Below are positions 1 to 11,308 of a DNA stretch of 64,000 nt, piece after piece. How positions within the stretch are numbered: the first letter of the stretch is position 1; every line of letters starts with the position of its first letter. A model generated the notes under the pieces. That model was not told where the DNA came from, ran no database searches, and saw only the letters and a program-made list of their open reading frames with translations. Origin of the DNA: Brassica napus (Eukaryota > Streptophyta > Magnoliopsida > Brassicales > Brassicaceae); assembly GCF_020379485.1 (NCBI RefSeq), contig NC_063450.1, positions 31,472,137 to 31,536,136 on the forward strand, in the 5' to 3' direction. Position numbers and translations under genes: made by a program.

Positions 1-798
1 AAAGACCTGGTTGATCTTCACTACTTTCTTGGCATCGAGGCGACTTGCACACCTCGCGGTCTACACTTAATGCAGCGCAAATACATCACTGACTTGCTAC
101 ACAAGAATAATATGACTGATGCGAAGCCGGTCTCTACACCAATGCAAACAACACCGAAACTAACACTAGGCAGTGGCGCTCCACTTCAAGATGGCTCTCA
201 GTACCGATCTCTCGTTCGAAGCTTTCAATACCTCGCATTCACAAGACCTGACATCTCCTATGCTGTTAACCGCCTCTCCCAGTTCATGCACAAGCCCACT
301 GTTGATCACTGGCAAGCGGCAAAGTGCGTGCTTCGATACCTCGCGGGAACCAGCTCCCATGGCATCTTCATTCACAAGAACTCCTCCTTCTTGCTCCACG
401 CCTTTTCTGATGCGGATTGGGCGGGAGACACAGATGACTTTGTGTCTACAAACGGCTATATTATCTACCTCGGTAAGAACCCGGTTTGTTGGTCCTCCAA
501 GAAGCAAACAGGCGTCGCTCGGTCATCCACTGAAGCGGAATACCGCGCGGTTGCCAACACAGCGTCTGAGGTAACTTGGCTTTGTTCCCTCCTGTCGGAA
601 CTTCATCTTCAGCTATCAGTTCCTCCAGTGATCTATTGTGACAATATTGGCGCAACATACCTCTGTGCAAACCCCATTTTTCACTCTAGAATAAAGCACA
701 TTGTCTTGGATTATCACTTTACAAGAAACATGATACAAGCAGGTCAGTTACGAGTACAACATGCATATCCACAAGGGATCAACTTGCCGATACACTGA
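1..798 (+). pseudogene. Ty1/copia polyprotein, 3' part (RT end and RNase H)
   Basis: The frame is open from the first base of the window, so the gene starts to the left. It encodes the end of the copia reverse transcriptase (YFLGIE, KPVSTPM, RPDISYAV, HWQAAKCVLRYLAGT) and the RNase H domain (SDADWAG, SSTEAEYRAV, YCDNIGATYL, then a DYHF segment). Near position 763 the frame is lost: two extra bases (or an equivalent indel) follow the codon for His, so the frame stops at 796-798, while the expected tail DQLADTLTKPLP is read in another frame and ends at about 870. The protein would act in the cytoplasmic virus-like particle in reverse transcription. The element is a decayed copy. What is seen is the motif order; that it belongs to copia is family knowledge. 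Confidence 0.9.
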
Positions 799-868
799 CC
801 AAACCACTACCGCGATCACATTTTCAGATTACTAGTTCCCAGATTAGAGTGATCCAACTCCCTCCATC

Positions 869-879
869 TTGAGGGGGCG
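869..879 (+). other. Polypurine tract of copia element
   Basis: TTGAGGGGGCG lies directly between the decayed copia reading frame and the repeat that begins TATAGAAAAT. This is the usual position and composition of the plus-strand primer of copia elements. Confidence 0.6.
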
Positions 880-1071
880 TATAGAAAATATATGTAAATA
901 TCATAAGCTAGTGGGGGGCGTATAGAAGATATATGTAAATATCATAAGCTAGTGGGTTAATCATGTAATTAGTAGTACTTAGTTTACCCTAGTTGTACAT
1001 GTATATAAAGAGTTTACTCATCTAATAATAAGATATCTTTCCTATAGTTCTATAGAGGAAGACATATTACA
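880..1071 (+). repeat. 3' LTR of copia element, with duplicated start
   Basis: The LTR begins with TATAGAA after the polypurine tract and ends in TTACA, the same termini as the TRIM-like element at 43732-44924 read on its coding strand. Its first 41 bases (880-920) are repeated at 921-960 with one clear change, and the G-rich tract GGGGGCG is duplicated with them. A TATA-like stretch (TATATAAAG near 1002) could be the LTR promoter. The 5' LTR is outside the window, so the boundaries rest on termini only. Confidence 0.55.
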
Positions 1072-1129
1072 GTTCAGTGGACTATACTTGTATCCAAACA
1101 GGATTTAAAATTTTTAGTTTTCAATAGAA

Positions 1130-1165
1130 CTAGAGCTTGATTCGTGCATCCGCACGGATATCGGT
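1130..1165 (-). mobile_element. Helitron 3' terminus (minus strand)
   Basis: Read on the minus strand, the sequence has a short GC hairpin (CGTGC ATCC GCACG on plus, about 1143-1156) followed by an AT-rich tail and CTAG, with A just outside at 1129. A hairpin about 10 bases before CTRR and insertion between A and T are Helitron hallmarks. The body would extend to the right; its 5' end was not found. The following AT-rich 700 bp contains no coding potential. Confidence 0.5.
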
Positions 1166-1816
1166 TTTTATGTTTCTTATACATTAATATTTGTATTTCA
1201 TGATTAGTGTTATATATTAGATGTTTCGCCGTATAACTAATTGTATTCAAATGATCCGAACCGAATCAGGTAATATGGTTATATTGTTACAAATATCTGA
1301 ACTCGTTTCATGGTTATTTGGATATTTTTAGGTTCATATACATGAGAATCAAATTCATCCAGATCTGGGAGGGCCTGACTCGAAACCCACCCAAAAATTT
1401 ATGATACCAGCGTAATGTCAAAACCCAAAAAACCATATAGCCGAAAGAAACCGTATCTGAATGTTCATGTCTAACTGATTATGTAAATAAAAAAACTCTT
1501 TGTTAAATATTTTGAATTCTTGTCACGAGCAAATTCGTTTAAAGTTGTCGAATTATTATGGTTAACATGTGAAACAAATGCTAACGAATTATTATGATAA
1601 AAATAATTAATGAAGTAAATAAGAAGAGTGAAAAAATAAATGTAAAAAAATATAATAAAACACTTTAAAATAGATAATTTATGTTTTGTTCTTCTGTAAT
1701 AAATATTGTCAAATTATTTAGAAAAAATAATAAATGAAGTGGTTAGAATGTATTAAAAAAGAAAACTAAAGTTGTATGAAAATACTGAAATTTAAATTTA
1801 GGAAAGTAATAGAATA

Positions 1817-1850
1817 CTAGATTTTGACCCGCACTTAAAAGTGTGGGTTT
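1817..1850 (-). mobile_element. Second Helitron 3' terminus (minus strand)
   Basis: ACTAG at 1816-1820 is followed by a hairpin, ACCCGCAC-TTAAAA-GTGTGGGT (about 1827-1848). Read on the minus strand this is hairpin, spacer, CTAG, T, as expected of a Helitron 3' end. The 5' end to the right was not identified. Confidence 0.55.
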
Positions 1851-2662
1851 GTTTTTTCACCTATTCAATATTGTTTGAAAAACTACCTTTATCTTTTGTT
1901 TCAAATCTTAAAACTTTATGTTTTTTTCAAAAAAAATCAAAGTCTGGTATTTGTTCGAAATAGATTTAAAGTTTATATGTGTGATTTAATAGTATATATG
2001 TTCTATACTGAAGAACAATGTGTTTTCATTATTGAAATGTAGTAACGATATGAGTTGTTGATTTTAAATTAAAAATGAGTTTCTATTGTCACATATTCGT
2101 ATCATAGTTCTAACCATCAATATATACTATTTTTATCTATATTCAATTTAAAAGGTACTACTTTTTTTACCCGTTTTCAAAGCACGAGTATCTTTTTTGT
2201 TGACAATCTTGGTAAAATTTGCATAAATTTATAAAATTTTATTAGAAAAAAATAATTTAAGAGTTGTCTATTATGATGTTTGAATTTTAAGAAGCGTTTC
2301 CTATCCAACTCGGGGCCGTGGTCTAACAGTAGACCCGGAACCCTATATATAATTTGGTTAGGATTTAAAAAAAAATCATTAATTAAAAATCTGATATAAT
2401 CCGGTAAAAACCCCAAGAACCCACTATTATTTGAGGTAGTCTTTATAAAAAAGATTTGAATCTAACAAAATTTAAATGAAACAAACCTATGGTCTCAAAT
2501 AAATTAATTTGATTTCTTAAAAAAATGATATATCATGTGGTCGAATTCGATATATATGATCCTGATGGGTTATAGTCATATTATTGTAGTACAGTGTTAT
2601 ACTATAATTTTGAGTAATTATATTTTAAATAATAACATATGTGGCTAAAAAAAAATTTCTAC
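1851..2662. other. AT-rich non-coding stretch
   Basis: No convincing reading frame, TIR pair or tandem repeat is seen. It is probably the body of the Helitron whose 3' end lies at 1817. Confidence 0.4.
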
Positions 2663-3274
2663 TGATTTGTATATAATAAAAGTATTGTTTAATTTTGTTC
2701 CCCATCATCAAAACTTTCTTATATGACATTTTGAATAATTACTAATAACATTTTAATGTTGCAGTTCTAATTAAAGTTGGTTGTTCGTCTTTATTATTTG
2801 CAGGTGGAAGAAAAGAGCAATTCATGATTTGACTATACCAGTTCGATGGGTTCTTAGACCAGGATTATCGGGAGGGGAATGGGGTTTTTAGTGGGGTTTT
2901 TAGGTGGGGGGGCACAGAAAAGGAAAAAATCGGTCACAAGGAAGCCAAAATAAAGACCGCCGTTTGGTGAGTTTTTTAACTGTTTGCGGGCCACACTGAT
3001 ACGTGACGGCCCGCAATTAGTTGGTATTTAATTTTTTTTTTTTTTTTTTACTCAGACAAAAAAATAAAATAAAAAAATAAAAAAAAATAAAAAAAAAAAC
3101 CCCATGTGGGGTTTCAGCGTTAATGGTGCTCTTATGCATGAATCGAAGTAGATATGTCAACTTTATTTAATCAAATAGTGTTTTATCATAGTTGGAATCG
3201 TAAAGTTTGTAATCACTAATTTAATAACGCTTCAAAATATGAATCGTAGATAATAGACATTATTATTAGGATAT
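2663..3274. repeat. Tandem duplication, copy 1 (interrupted by a MITE)
   Basis: The stretch from TGATTTGTATATAATAAAAG to ATTATTAGGATATTTTTT recurs at 3304-3645 with few changes. Copy 1 is longer only because of an insertion at 2857-3131. Both copies hold an exon-like piece after TTTGCAG (about 2802-2880 without the insert): read from the second base it gives WKKRAIHDLT, then a segment ending VRWVLMDESK and a stop in copy 2. I do not recognise the protein. Confidence 0.8.
2857..3131. mobile_element. PIF/Harbinger-like MITE with TTA target duplication
   Basis: This 275-bp insert is flanked by TTA at 2854-2856 and 3132-3134. Its ends are imperfect inverted repeats (GACCAGGATTATC against GAGCACCATTAAC, 9 of 13 matching). 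The tandem copy at 3304-3645 reads straight through the same site with a single TTA, so it serves as the unoccupied site. The interior holds G-rich repeats and T- and A-runs (about 3030-3100) and no reading frame. TTA duplication and GAGCACCATTAA-type ends fit PIF/Harbinger. Confidence 0.75.
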
Positions 3275-3303
3275 TTTTTGAAAATATCCTAATAACATTT
3301 TAA

Positions 3304-3645
3304 TGATTTGTATATAATAAAAGTATTGTTTAATTTTGTTCCCCATCATCAAAACTTTCTTATATGATATTTTGAATAATTACTAATAACATTTTAATGT
3401 TGCAGTTCTAAAGTCGGTTGTTCGTCTTTATTATTTGCAGGTGGAAGAAAAGAGCAATTCATGATTTGACTATATCAGTTCGATGGGTTCTTATGGATGA
3501 ATCGAAGTAGATATGTCAACTTTATTTAATAAAATATTGTTTTATCATATTTGGAATCGTAAAGTTTGTAATTATTAATTTAATAACGCTTCAAAATATG
3601 AATCTTAGATAATAGACATTATTATTAGGATATTTTTTAAAAATA
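3304..3645. repeat. Tandem duplication, copy 2 (empty site)
   Basis: Near-identical to 2663-2856 plus 3135-3274. It has the intact exon-like piece: acceptor TTTGCAG, then a frame ending DESK and TAG at about 3508-3510. One visible coding difference between the copies is Pro to Ser (ATACCAGTT to ATATCAGTT). It may be a captured or residual last exon of an unknown gene. Confidence 0.75.
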
Positions 3646-4580
3646 ATGGTGTCCACAAAAATAGGATAATAAACAATAGGATAAGAGAAAAATAGAAAAC
3701 ATGACATATTAATAATTTAGATATATCTAGTTTAATTTGTAGGTTAAAAATGAATAGGTCCACCAACCTTGTTTAAGTAGATTTTTAAGGATTCTTTCCC
3801 TTTTTAACAGTATAATATTGATATATAAAATCTAGGGTTTCTTTTCTTTCTCTTATAAGTTATAAATAGGTGAAATAGCTAATCCTCCGCTCTATCTCCT
3901 AATAAGATGCCAATATTCAATCCTTCTCCGATTATTCGTCCTGTTTATCAATTCGTTGTCCCCCCCCCACACGGATTACTGTGTTTTAATCGATTTTATC
4001 TGAAGTGATGGAAGTTTCTTAGATTCTTCTTATTCCTGTATTTTGTTTTCAATTTAAATTTTCCCGTTTGCCTTTTCAATTTTGGTAAGAAATAGTAAGA
4101 TTTTTTTTTTAAGTATCAGTGAAAGATGGAGAAATATGAAAATAATTCTGATTCTAATCAGAAAATATGATGATGATAATATTTCTTTGGAGAATAATTC
4201 TGATTCTAATCAGAAAATAATTATTATCATCATATTTCTTTTTTTTTTTTTAAGTTGGAGAAATATGATGATAATATTCAGAAAATATCTTAGGACACCT
4301 TCTGACACAGTTTCTGTGTATGAGAATGATTTGTAATTCTGATTCTCCAATTGATCATCTTTCAAATCTTATCTAATTAATCTATCTTGATAACTTCATA
4401 TCTTTATCAGATGATAAGTGATACTGTATAATAACGAAGGAAATGCAAACATATGTGTATGTATGTACACATCTCTATAATATATGAAGAAATGTACATA
4501 CGTGTATGTACTAATGTACAGAAAGACCAAACTCTATGATGAGTTTGTACAAATGTTCTATGTAATCACAGAGCTGAGCT
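3646..4580. other. Non-coding region with an inverted repeat near 4155-4235
   Basis: AT-rich sequence. At about 4155-4235 the piece AGAAATATGATGATGATAAT (imperfect on the left) is matched by its reverse complement on the right, around TCTGATTCTAATCAGAA palindromes, so a hairpin is possible. A TATA-like TATAAATAG lies near 3857, with no gene I can assign to it. A frame at 4082-4336 is low-complexity and not believed to be a gene. Confidence 0.4.
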
Positions 4581-4599
4581 TTTTTAAAATAAATCTCTA

Positions 4600-6959
4600 G
4601 TACAAACTTTTTCAAAATCTAGGAAGGAACCAGACAAAAGCTCATCAGTCTCTTTTTGGAACAACAAGACTCGAACTGATTTTCTGGTTTTGTCCTTTTG
4701 AGACGCATGATTCAGTTTCTTGATTGTTTTGCCCTGTCTGGTGAACTCCTGGAGCTTCCGGTCATGTTCTTCCAGCATTTGATCCATTTTGCTTGGTTGA
4801 GCCAGCAATGGACCCGACATGTACATTTTATTGTAAACAAAACACAGAAAGAGAGATATATAAACTACAAAGTAAAATAAAAAGACAGATTCTTGTCGGC
4901 AAAAAGTAAAGGAAACAAGAAATCTCTGAGATTAACTTACCCAAGATGGGTCATTTGGGATTTTGATTTTCCTCTTACTACTATCCATTGTGTCAGTTCT
5001 GTTGAATGCTCTCAAATTCTTCTACACGTGAACCTCTTTGTCCTCCTGAGTTGCCTCTGCTTGAAGGTATTCTAGAAGCTGCATTCCTGTTTTTCATCAA
5101 TCGGACCTGAGTAAGAGACTCTTCCACTTGTGGCATTGTTGCTGGTCATGTCTTTTGTGATCTGCATTTGTCTTGTTGAATGACCCGGAACACATCTTCT
5201 TAGATAAGGATTCTGTATTGGGCAAACAAGTTTTTTTTTTCTGGTTCAAGTTAATATTCTGATGGAACACCAAACCATAGCAGATCAAGCCTCTTTGTTA
5301 CCTCCGTAGCCGCTGCGAGTGACGGATTAGCTTTTACCGGGGGGATAAGTTTTCTTTCGTGTGATCTTCTTGTCAGAGAGTCTTGTTTCTCCTGTGGGCG
5401 TCGTTGTTGCCTCTTAGCTTCATCTCGGAGTTTAGCATCAATCTCTTTGATTGGAGAATACTTTGGTAGAGAAGATGGATCACAAGCAAACGGCTCTGTG
5501 CTGAAGTACTGGTCCACAATAACTATATAATATCAAAATCACACAAAAGTAAAAGATAGTAGTATCTAACATAAAGTTAAAACCAAGCACCTCACTCTCA
5601 AGAGCTATAGCTGCAGAGCCTCTCTGCTCAGGATCTATGGAGAGTAAAGCCTCCAAAAGCGAAAGCACATTCGTAGGCAAGTCCTTAAACATCTCTGCTA
5701 CATGTCGTCCGTAAGGAAGGGAAGGTCTAAACGCAGCTGAAGGTGGTAGCTTCAGTTTCCTCCAGTAATCTTCAGTTGGTGAACCACACAGCTTGAATAT
5801 TTTATGCAGTTGCTCCACCTAGAAAACAAGAAGTTGAGTTTCTAGATGGATTCAAGATTGTAATATGAAGCTCAGTTTTCCCAGGGAGGATGGGTTTCCC
5901 GGAATATAGTTCGCCTAAGATACATCCTGCGCTCCACAAATCAACACCAACACCGTAATGACAAGCCCCGAGAAGAAGCTCTGGTGGTCGATACCAAAGA
6001 GTCACAACACGGCTAGTCAATGGAACACTGTTCCGCGGGTCGAAGAACGTTGCCAACCCGAAATCAGCAATCTTCAAGACTCCGTTACTATCAATCAGTA
6101 GATTTGATCCCTTTAAATCACGATGCAGAACGCCACGACTGTGACAATGATGAAGACCGCTTAGTAGCTGTTTCATGTAACATTTTACCTAAAGAAGAAG
6201 AACCTGTTGAGAGTTGTGATATAGTAAGACAAAAAGGGTGATCAAGGTAAGTAGTTAAGTACCTGAGGCTGAGAGAACTTGATACCGGGAATGGAAGCAA
6301 GTCCGAGGAGATCATGATCCATGTACTAGAAAACCAAGTAAAGAGAAGACGAAACAGAGCCTTGTAACTTAAGTACATTGGGATGATCAAGCTTTCTCAT
6401 GACAATGATCTCTCTAGCCATAAACTTTAACGCTTTCTAAATCGGTAAGATCAAACCGGACTCTTTTTAAGTGCAACGATCTTGTTGTTGTTGAGAAGAT
6501 CACGAGACTGCTATAAGTACCTTGACCAATCTGCAATCCAAAGACAAACAAGAATGAGACTGAATCATATAATAATAATATCTGAAAAAAGAGTAACTTA
6601 CTTTGTCAAGTTTCTCAAAGGAGATAGCACGTCGTGGAGTCCAACCCACAAGAGCTTCACCCGCCACTGAGACTTGCCAAGCAGGCCACTTGAACATCAG
6701 GCTCTCTCTTTAGTTCCTTTTCTTCGTCGTCTGTATCACCAATCTCTGGAATCTCCGGATGTTTCTCAGAAAACCTAGCTGAACTGAACGATTCGGGTTC
6801 GATCAACCGAACTTTGGCGTCTCTGTATTTCGATTTATCTTGCTGCTCGTCTTTGCTCTGGCTCGACGAATTGATTCTCGAAGAACGCTTCTCCGATGAT
6901 GATTGATGATGAAGATTGTTTCTCTTTGGAGACTTCTTCTTAGAGATTATGCAACCCAT
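4600..6959 (-). pseudogene. CDK-like Ser/Thr kinase pseudogene (plant MGC-type family)
   Basis: All parts of a plant-specific cyclin-dependent-kinase-like protein (the group of Arabidopsis At1g54610, IBS1 and At3g05050) are in order on the minus strand. ATG at 6957-6959 gives MGCIISKKK, a likely N-myristoylation site. WPAW and GWTPRRAISFEKLDK follow near 6600-6700, then the glycine loop IGQGTYSS (about 6510-6535), MDHDLLGL, the catalytic HRDLKGSNLL, DFGLATFF, the T-loop-to-YRPPELLLG block (5890-6170), a VEQLHKIFKLCGSPTEDYW block (5585-5818), TEPFACDPSSLPKYSP (5290-5510), and C-terminal MYMSGPLLAQPSKMDQML (4600-4826). Breaks: a frameshift before WPAW (about 6700-6715), a deletion plus frameshifts in the ATP-binding lobe (about 6430-6520), and an in-frame TAG at 6326-6328 where the family has Glu before YMDHD. 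Introns are retained, so it is a decayed gene rather than a processed copy, unless the indels are assembly errors. Confidence 0.85.
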
Positions 6960-7302
6960 GAGAGGTGGTTCTTGAAACAGAGACGTATCAACTCCAAACT
7001 TCAATCAATCTTACCATCGACTCAAACCCGAAAACCCTCAACACCACTCCGAAAACAATAATCTCATGTTCAAAAATCAATCCAAAGAGAGGAAAGAAAC
7101 CAACTTTGTTAGTAGAAATAGAATCGGAAATTGAGCTTGGAGAATTCAGAGCAAAGTAAAAGACTTTATATTGAGAGGTGGCGAGATTTTTTTTTTTTTT
7201 TTTTTTTTTTGTGTATCATTTGACCGAAGAAACACTTGCATCTTCACAGAGACAGATATATGTATATAAATATTGTATACATACCAAAATACATATCTAC
7301 GT
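6960..7302. other. Upstream region of the kinase pseudogene, with T-run
   Basis: This would be the 5' UTR and promoter. A 24-base T run lies at 7187-7210. No clear TATA box at a sensible distance was identified, and no other gene was seen. Confidence 0.4.
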
Positions 7303-7659
7303 GGGCAATTTTCCTAGATAAACGTTTTCAAGTTTTTTTCACAAAAAATAAAAATAAAATAACCAAAATATTTTATTTAAAAAAAATTCTTTAGGATAGT
7401 ATTTTTAATTTTTTGTCACAAAAATAACACTCAAACAAGAAAATAAGCAAAATAAGTTTTATTAAAATATAAAAATGATTAATCTAGACTTAAGATTTAG
7501 AGTTAAATGGTGGAATTTTGGGAATAGAGTTTTAAATTAAAAACATAAAAAACAAATATTGAAATTTTCAAAATAAAAAGATGCTATTTTGGTCATTTTC
7601 TTCCTTAAGAGCTATTTTTGTGACAAAAACTTAAAAATAACTATTTGAGAGAATTGCCC
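7303..7659. mobile_element. MITE with long imperfect TIRs (Mutator-like?)
   Basis: The left end GGGCAATTTTCCTAGATAAA and the reverse complement of the right end, GGGCAATTCTCTCAAATAGT, run into a shared AAGTTTTTGTCACAAAAA-type segment, giving about 45 bp of imperfect TIR. The interior shares TAATCTAGACTTA and following bases with the element at 42845-43393, so they are one family. No 9-bp target duplication is visible. A related half copy follows at 7660-8050 (GTGACAAAAACTTTTTTACT), so elements of this family may be nested or tandem here. Confidence 0.55.
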
Positions 7660-8356
7660 TTCATTTAATAGGTAAAAAGATCTTAATACCCTATATATAT
7701 AAATTAAAAATAAATAGTTTTTATAGTTTTAGATTATATGTTTTCAACTTCGAACTTTTTTCTAAATTTCTTTTTTTTTTTGAATTTCTTTTTATATTTT
7801 TTCAGATTTTCTTTTTGTAATTTGAAAATTCTTTTTGAAACTATTTTTCAAAATTTTAGTATTTATTTTTTATTTCATAAAATTTTAAAACTCAATCTCA
7901 AATCTCTACATCTTAACTCTAAACCCTAAGGTTTATATTATTTAACCCTAGAGGTATAAGTATATATTTACCTCTTTAATGAAACATTTTGGTCATTTTG
8001 ATCTTTAGAGTCTATATTTGTGACAAAAACTTTTTTACTGATATTCTAGAGTATTTCTCAAATACTTTTTTTTTTGGCGACGCCCATCTTCTAAGATCAA
8101 GTGGTAGGCGGGTCTGAGTCGTTCCGAAGAGACGCTCTGTCCGGCTGAGTCTGATCTATATGGAAAAAAAGTACCACTACATCTCGCCTCCTTATCGAGA
8201 GAATCTGCACGCAAATTCCTAGTCATGGGTATGCGGATCCTATATATACATTTTTATATATATTCAAACAGCTAAGCTAACACAAACGGTCTCAGTCAAC
8301 GGAGAGAGATAATTTTTCCTCTCACTTTTTTCTTTGTTAAAGTAAAAAAATTTAAT
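7660..8356. other. AT-rich region, partial relative of the preceding MITE
   Basis: It contains a second GTGACAAAAACTT end (about 8019-8050) and T-rich low-complexity sequence. The single telomere-like CTAAACCCTAA near 7918 is one unit only. No gene is seen. Confidence 0.35.
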
Positions 8357-9160
8357 GATAAAACTAGGCATGGCCATTCAGGTCTTCGGGTCGGATTCGG
8401 ATCGGATCTTGCAGATTCGGGTCCTTCGGGTCTAAGAGTTTCGATAGGGTAATTTGAAATTTTTGGTTTTGGGTCGGTTCGGGTCTTGTCGGGTCCGGAT
8501 CGGTTCTAGATTATAGGAACCGATAATACCTGAAATTTTTCAGTTCTTACAATTTTTTGGTCGGGTTTTGGGTTTTTAGGTCGGTTTTAAGGTTTTCGAG
8601 TCAATTTAAGGGTTTTCGGATCGAATTTTTTGTGTTTTCGGTTCGGGGCTACCGTATTCGGGTCCAAATTGCCATGTTTGCCCGAGATATTACCATGTAA
8701 TAAGAACCTGCGATGCTTACATACTTGCAATATGTCAAATTTTCATACTTTATAAAAACAATATCTTTACTAGCAGTTTCAGAACATAATTGACTAAACA
8801 CAAGTTTTAACATAAATTGTAGATACAAGTCATAAGTAGACATAAAAAGTTTAAAACTGATCAAGTACAAATTCAAAAACATAAAAACTAGGCAACCAGA
8901 AGGCAAACACAACAACAACAAAATGATACTCAGTCTCCAACTCTCAATAATCAGTATGTTTATGAGCCGCATGTAGCAACATTCAAGCGTGAAACACATG
9001 TTCAAACTCTGAAAAACAAAAACAGTGAAGGTCATCAAAGTGTAAACCAAACTAAAAAATATAATGATAATGGACATAAAGATTAAAGAGATTAGAAACC
9101 AGAAATTATATCTCTCATAAGAGCATCTTCCTCTTCTATCAACTTAAGCATTTGTTCCTT

Positions 9161-11305
9161 TCATGCGATTCCTTTTCCTTTGAGTTTAATCTCATATTTG
9201 AGCCAATGCTCCGTGCACATCAATACTTCTATCATATAATGCGTCAAGCAGCTTCTGCTTGGGTCTAAAATTCGGCCACTGGTGCTGAAGGATGGCTCAG
9301 ATGCAATAGAACTCACTTGCATTGCAAGTACATCCCTAGCTAACAGCGATAGAACTGGATACTTTGCACTATTAACCCTCCAGAAAGAGAGTACATCATA
9401 CTCTGAACCACATATAAGGTTTGGAATCTCCACATTCTCTTTTAGATACATATCCAACTCACTTGTTTTTTTTCCTGAAATCTTGTTTCTTGAATAAGCT
9501 CTTAGTAGATGTCATTCATGCTCTCATAGGCAAGCCCGTTACCAAATATTGTCCTCTGAGATACTTCATCTCCTAACTGATCATGTGAGTGAGATTGAGA
9601 TTGAGAAGATGGTCCTTGAGACTGACTATGGAATGATGAAACCGAACCACCAGCAGTGCCACTGCCATTGTTGTACTGATCAAACAAATTCCTCAAAATG
9701 TCCTCGACTTCATCTTTCAAATGAGTAACCTCAAGCGAGCCTTCTCCATACAACTTCTCAAATATCTTTGTGGTAACCTTCTTTCTTCTTGGTTGGGTCA
9801 AGAACACCAGCGATAATGACAAATTTATTCATCTTCTCAGGATTTGTCCCAAATGGATTCCAATACTTGCCTAGCTTCCCTAACATGTTTGCTGCCTTAG
9901 ACCTTAAACTTTCATCTGGACCAGCAGCAGTGCTTAAAGCACCAATGTTCCTTGTTACTGTGACGATCGCATGATACAACTTATGTGCAATAACATAATT
10001 TGTTGCAGACAGAACCAAAATAGCTTTGTATAAAATAATTAAGAACTGGACTAACCTATCAACTGCTTCCCAATCATCTTTACTTGGTGGCCCAACTCAT
10101 TTTTTTTCACCCATAATTTCATAGAAGTAGTCGTTGTAGGGCTTGTCCTCATCTTCCATCTTCTCAAAGCCACCTTGAACTTCATTGCTTGTTCTAGCAT
10201 AAAATAGGTGGAATTCCACCTAGTTCTCACATCTAAAGGTAAGCTTCCTCTCTGAATTCGTCCTGACTCTACTTGTCGCTCAAAAGAAATCTGCCTCGGT
10301 GTTGAAACCTCACAAAATAAATGGCATTATGAATGGCATTGACACTGCTCTCTATCTCCAGCAAACTTTCTTTAACAATCAGATTGAGAATGTGAGTAGC
10401 ACACCTAAAATGCAGAAACTTTCCATCTAGAACCAGTGCATCATCCCCATTTTTTTAATGAAAGCTTCCTTAAACTTTCTCAATGCTGAACTATTTGATG
10501 TGGCATTATCTACGGTTATGCCATACAGTCTTTTGATATCCCATTCCTCTAAGCATTCAAGAAGTACCTTAGATATTGTTAATCCTTTGTGATTCATACA
10601 CATTCTTGAATCCAATGATGGCTTCCTCAATTGCCATGAGCTGTCTATAAAATAAGCAGTAATCACCATATAACTAGAACCAGTATGAGGAGCAAGCCAG
10701 ATATCAGTCATTAGTGAAAGCCGTTGCTTGTTCTCGTTAAGAATCTTCTTCATTGCCTCTTTCTTTTTCACAAAGGTCTCAACAAGATCTCGGGTTCCTG
10801 TTCTTATAGAATTAGGAACATAGAGCTTAGTCCTGCTGCAGAAATTCCTCCAAGCTACGCTCTCTACCCAAGATAAAGCTAACTCTCCCAAAACCATCAT
10901 CTCATTTGTCTCTTCTTTGAAGATAGATTCAGATACTTTGCACACTCTCATATTACCATCTTCACCCTCTAAAGCACCTTGATTATTGTCTTTGTTCACA
11001 GCAAGCCATGCTTGGTAACAATTGCAGAAAAGATTCAAATGTTTCTTCAAGCTTGTTGTTCCTGATTTTGTTGCACATGCCATCTCTTTCCCACAATAGT
11101 GGCAGATGGCTCTATCATTTTCTTCTTTCTTTCTAGTAAAGTACTCTCATACCTTTGACGTCTTCTTCTTTTCTGACCGTGAACCACTTCCGCCTTCTGT
11201 TTTCTTACGTTTTGCTTTGTTACAAGAGATTGGAGTCTGAACTTCATCTGCTGATTTATCTAAATCTGAACCATCATCACAAGACACCATCTGCATTATA
11301 GACAA
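9161..11305 (-). pseudogene. hAT transposase (BED finger / RNase H-like / dimerisation), broken
   Basis: Domains run in order on the minus strand. A basic N-terminal region (11150-11300) comes first, then a BED zinc finger with CHYC, the Lys-rich SGTTSLKKHL and a closing His/Cys pair (about 11030-11110). The RNase H-like body (10427-11000: MTDIWLAP, YMVITAYFIDSSW) and the plant hAT DUF4413-type segment (9758-10018: NKFVIIAGVLDP) follow. The C-terminal dimerisation region has YPVLSLLARDVLAMQ, SSIASEPSFSTSGRILD and CTEHWLK (9161-9457). Breaks: TGA at 11147-11149 replaces the Trp expected in the BED motif WEYF; a stop follows MHWF at 10427-10429; further frameshifts lie between 9500 and 10400. 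It would cut and paste the surrounding element, but this copy cannot encode it. Confidence 0.88.
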
Positions 11306-11308
11306 GAC

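Noticed and set aside
4082..4336. 84-codon frame rich in Ile/Asn/Lys
   Set aside because: Low-complexity, produced by AAT/GAT-rich inverted repeats; no conserved feature or splice context.
7915..7935. Telomere-like CTAAACCCTAA
   Set aside because: A single unit in AT-rich DNA; not an array.
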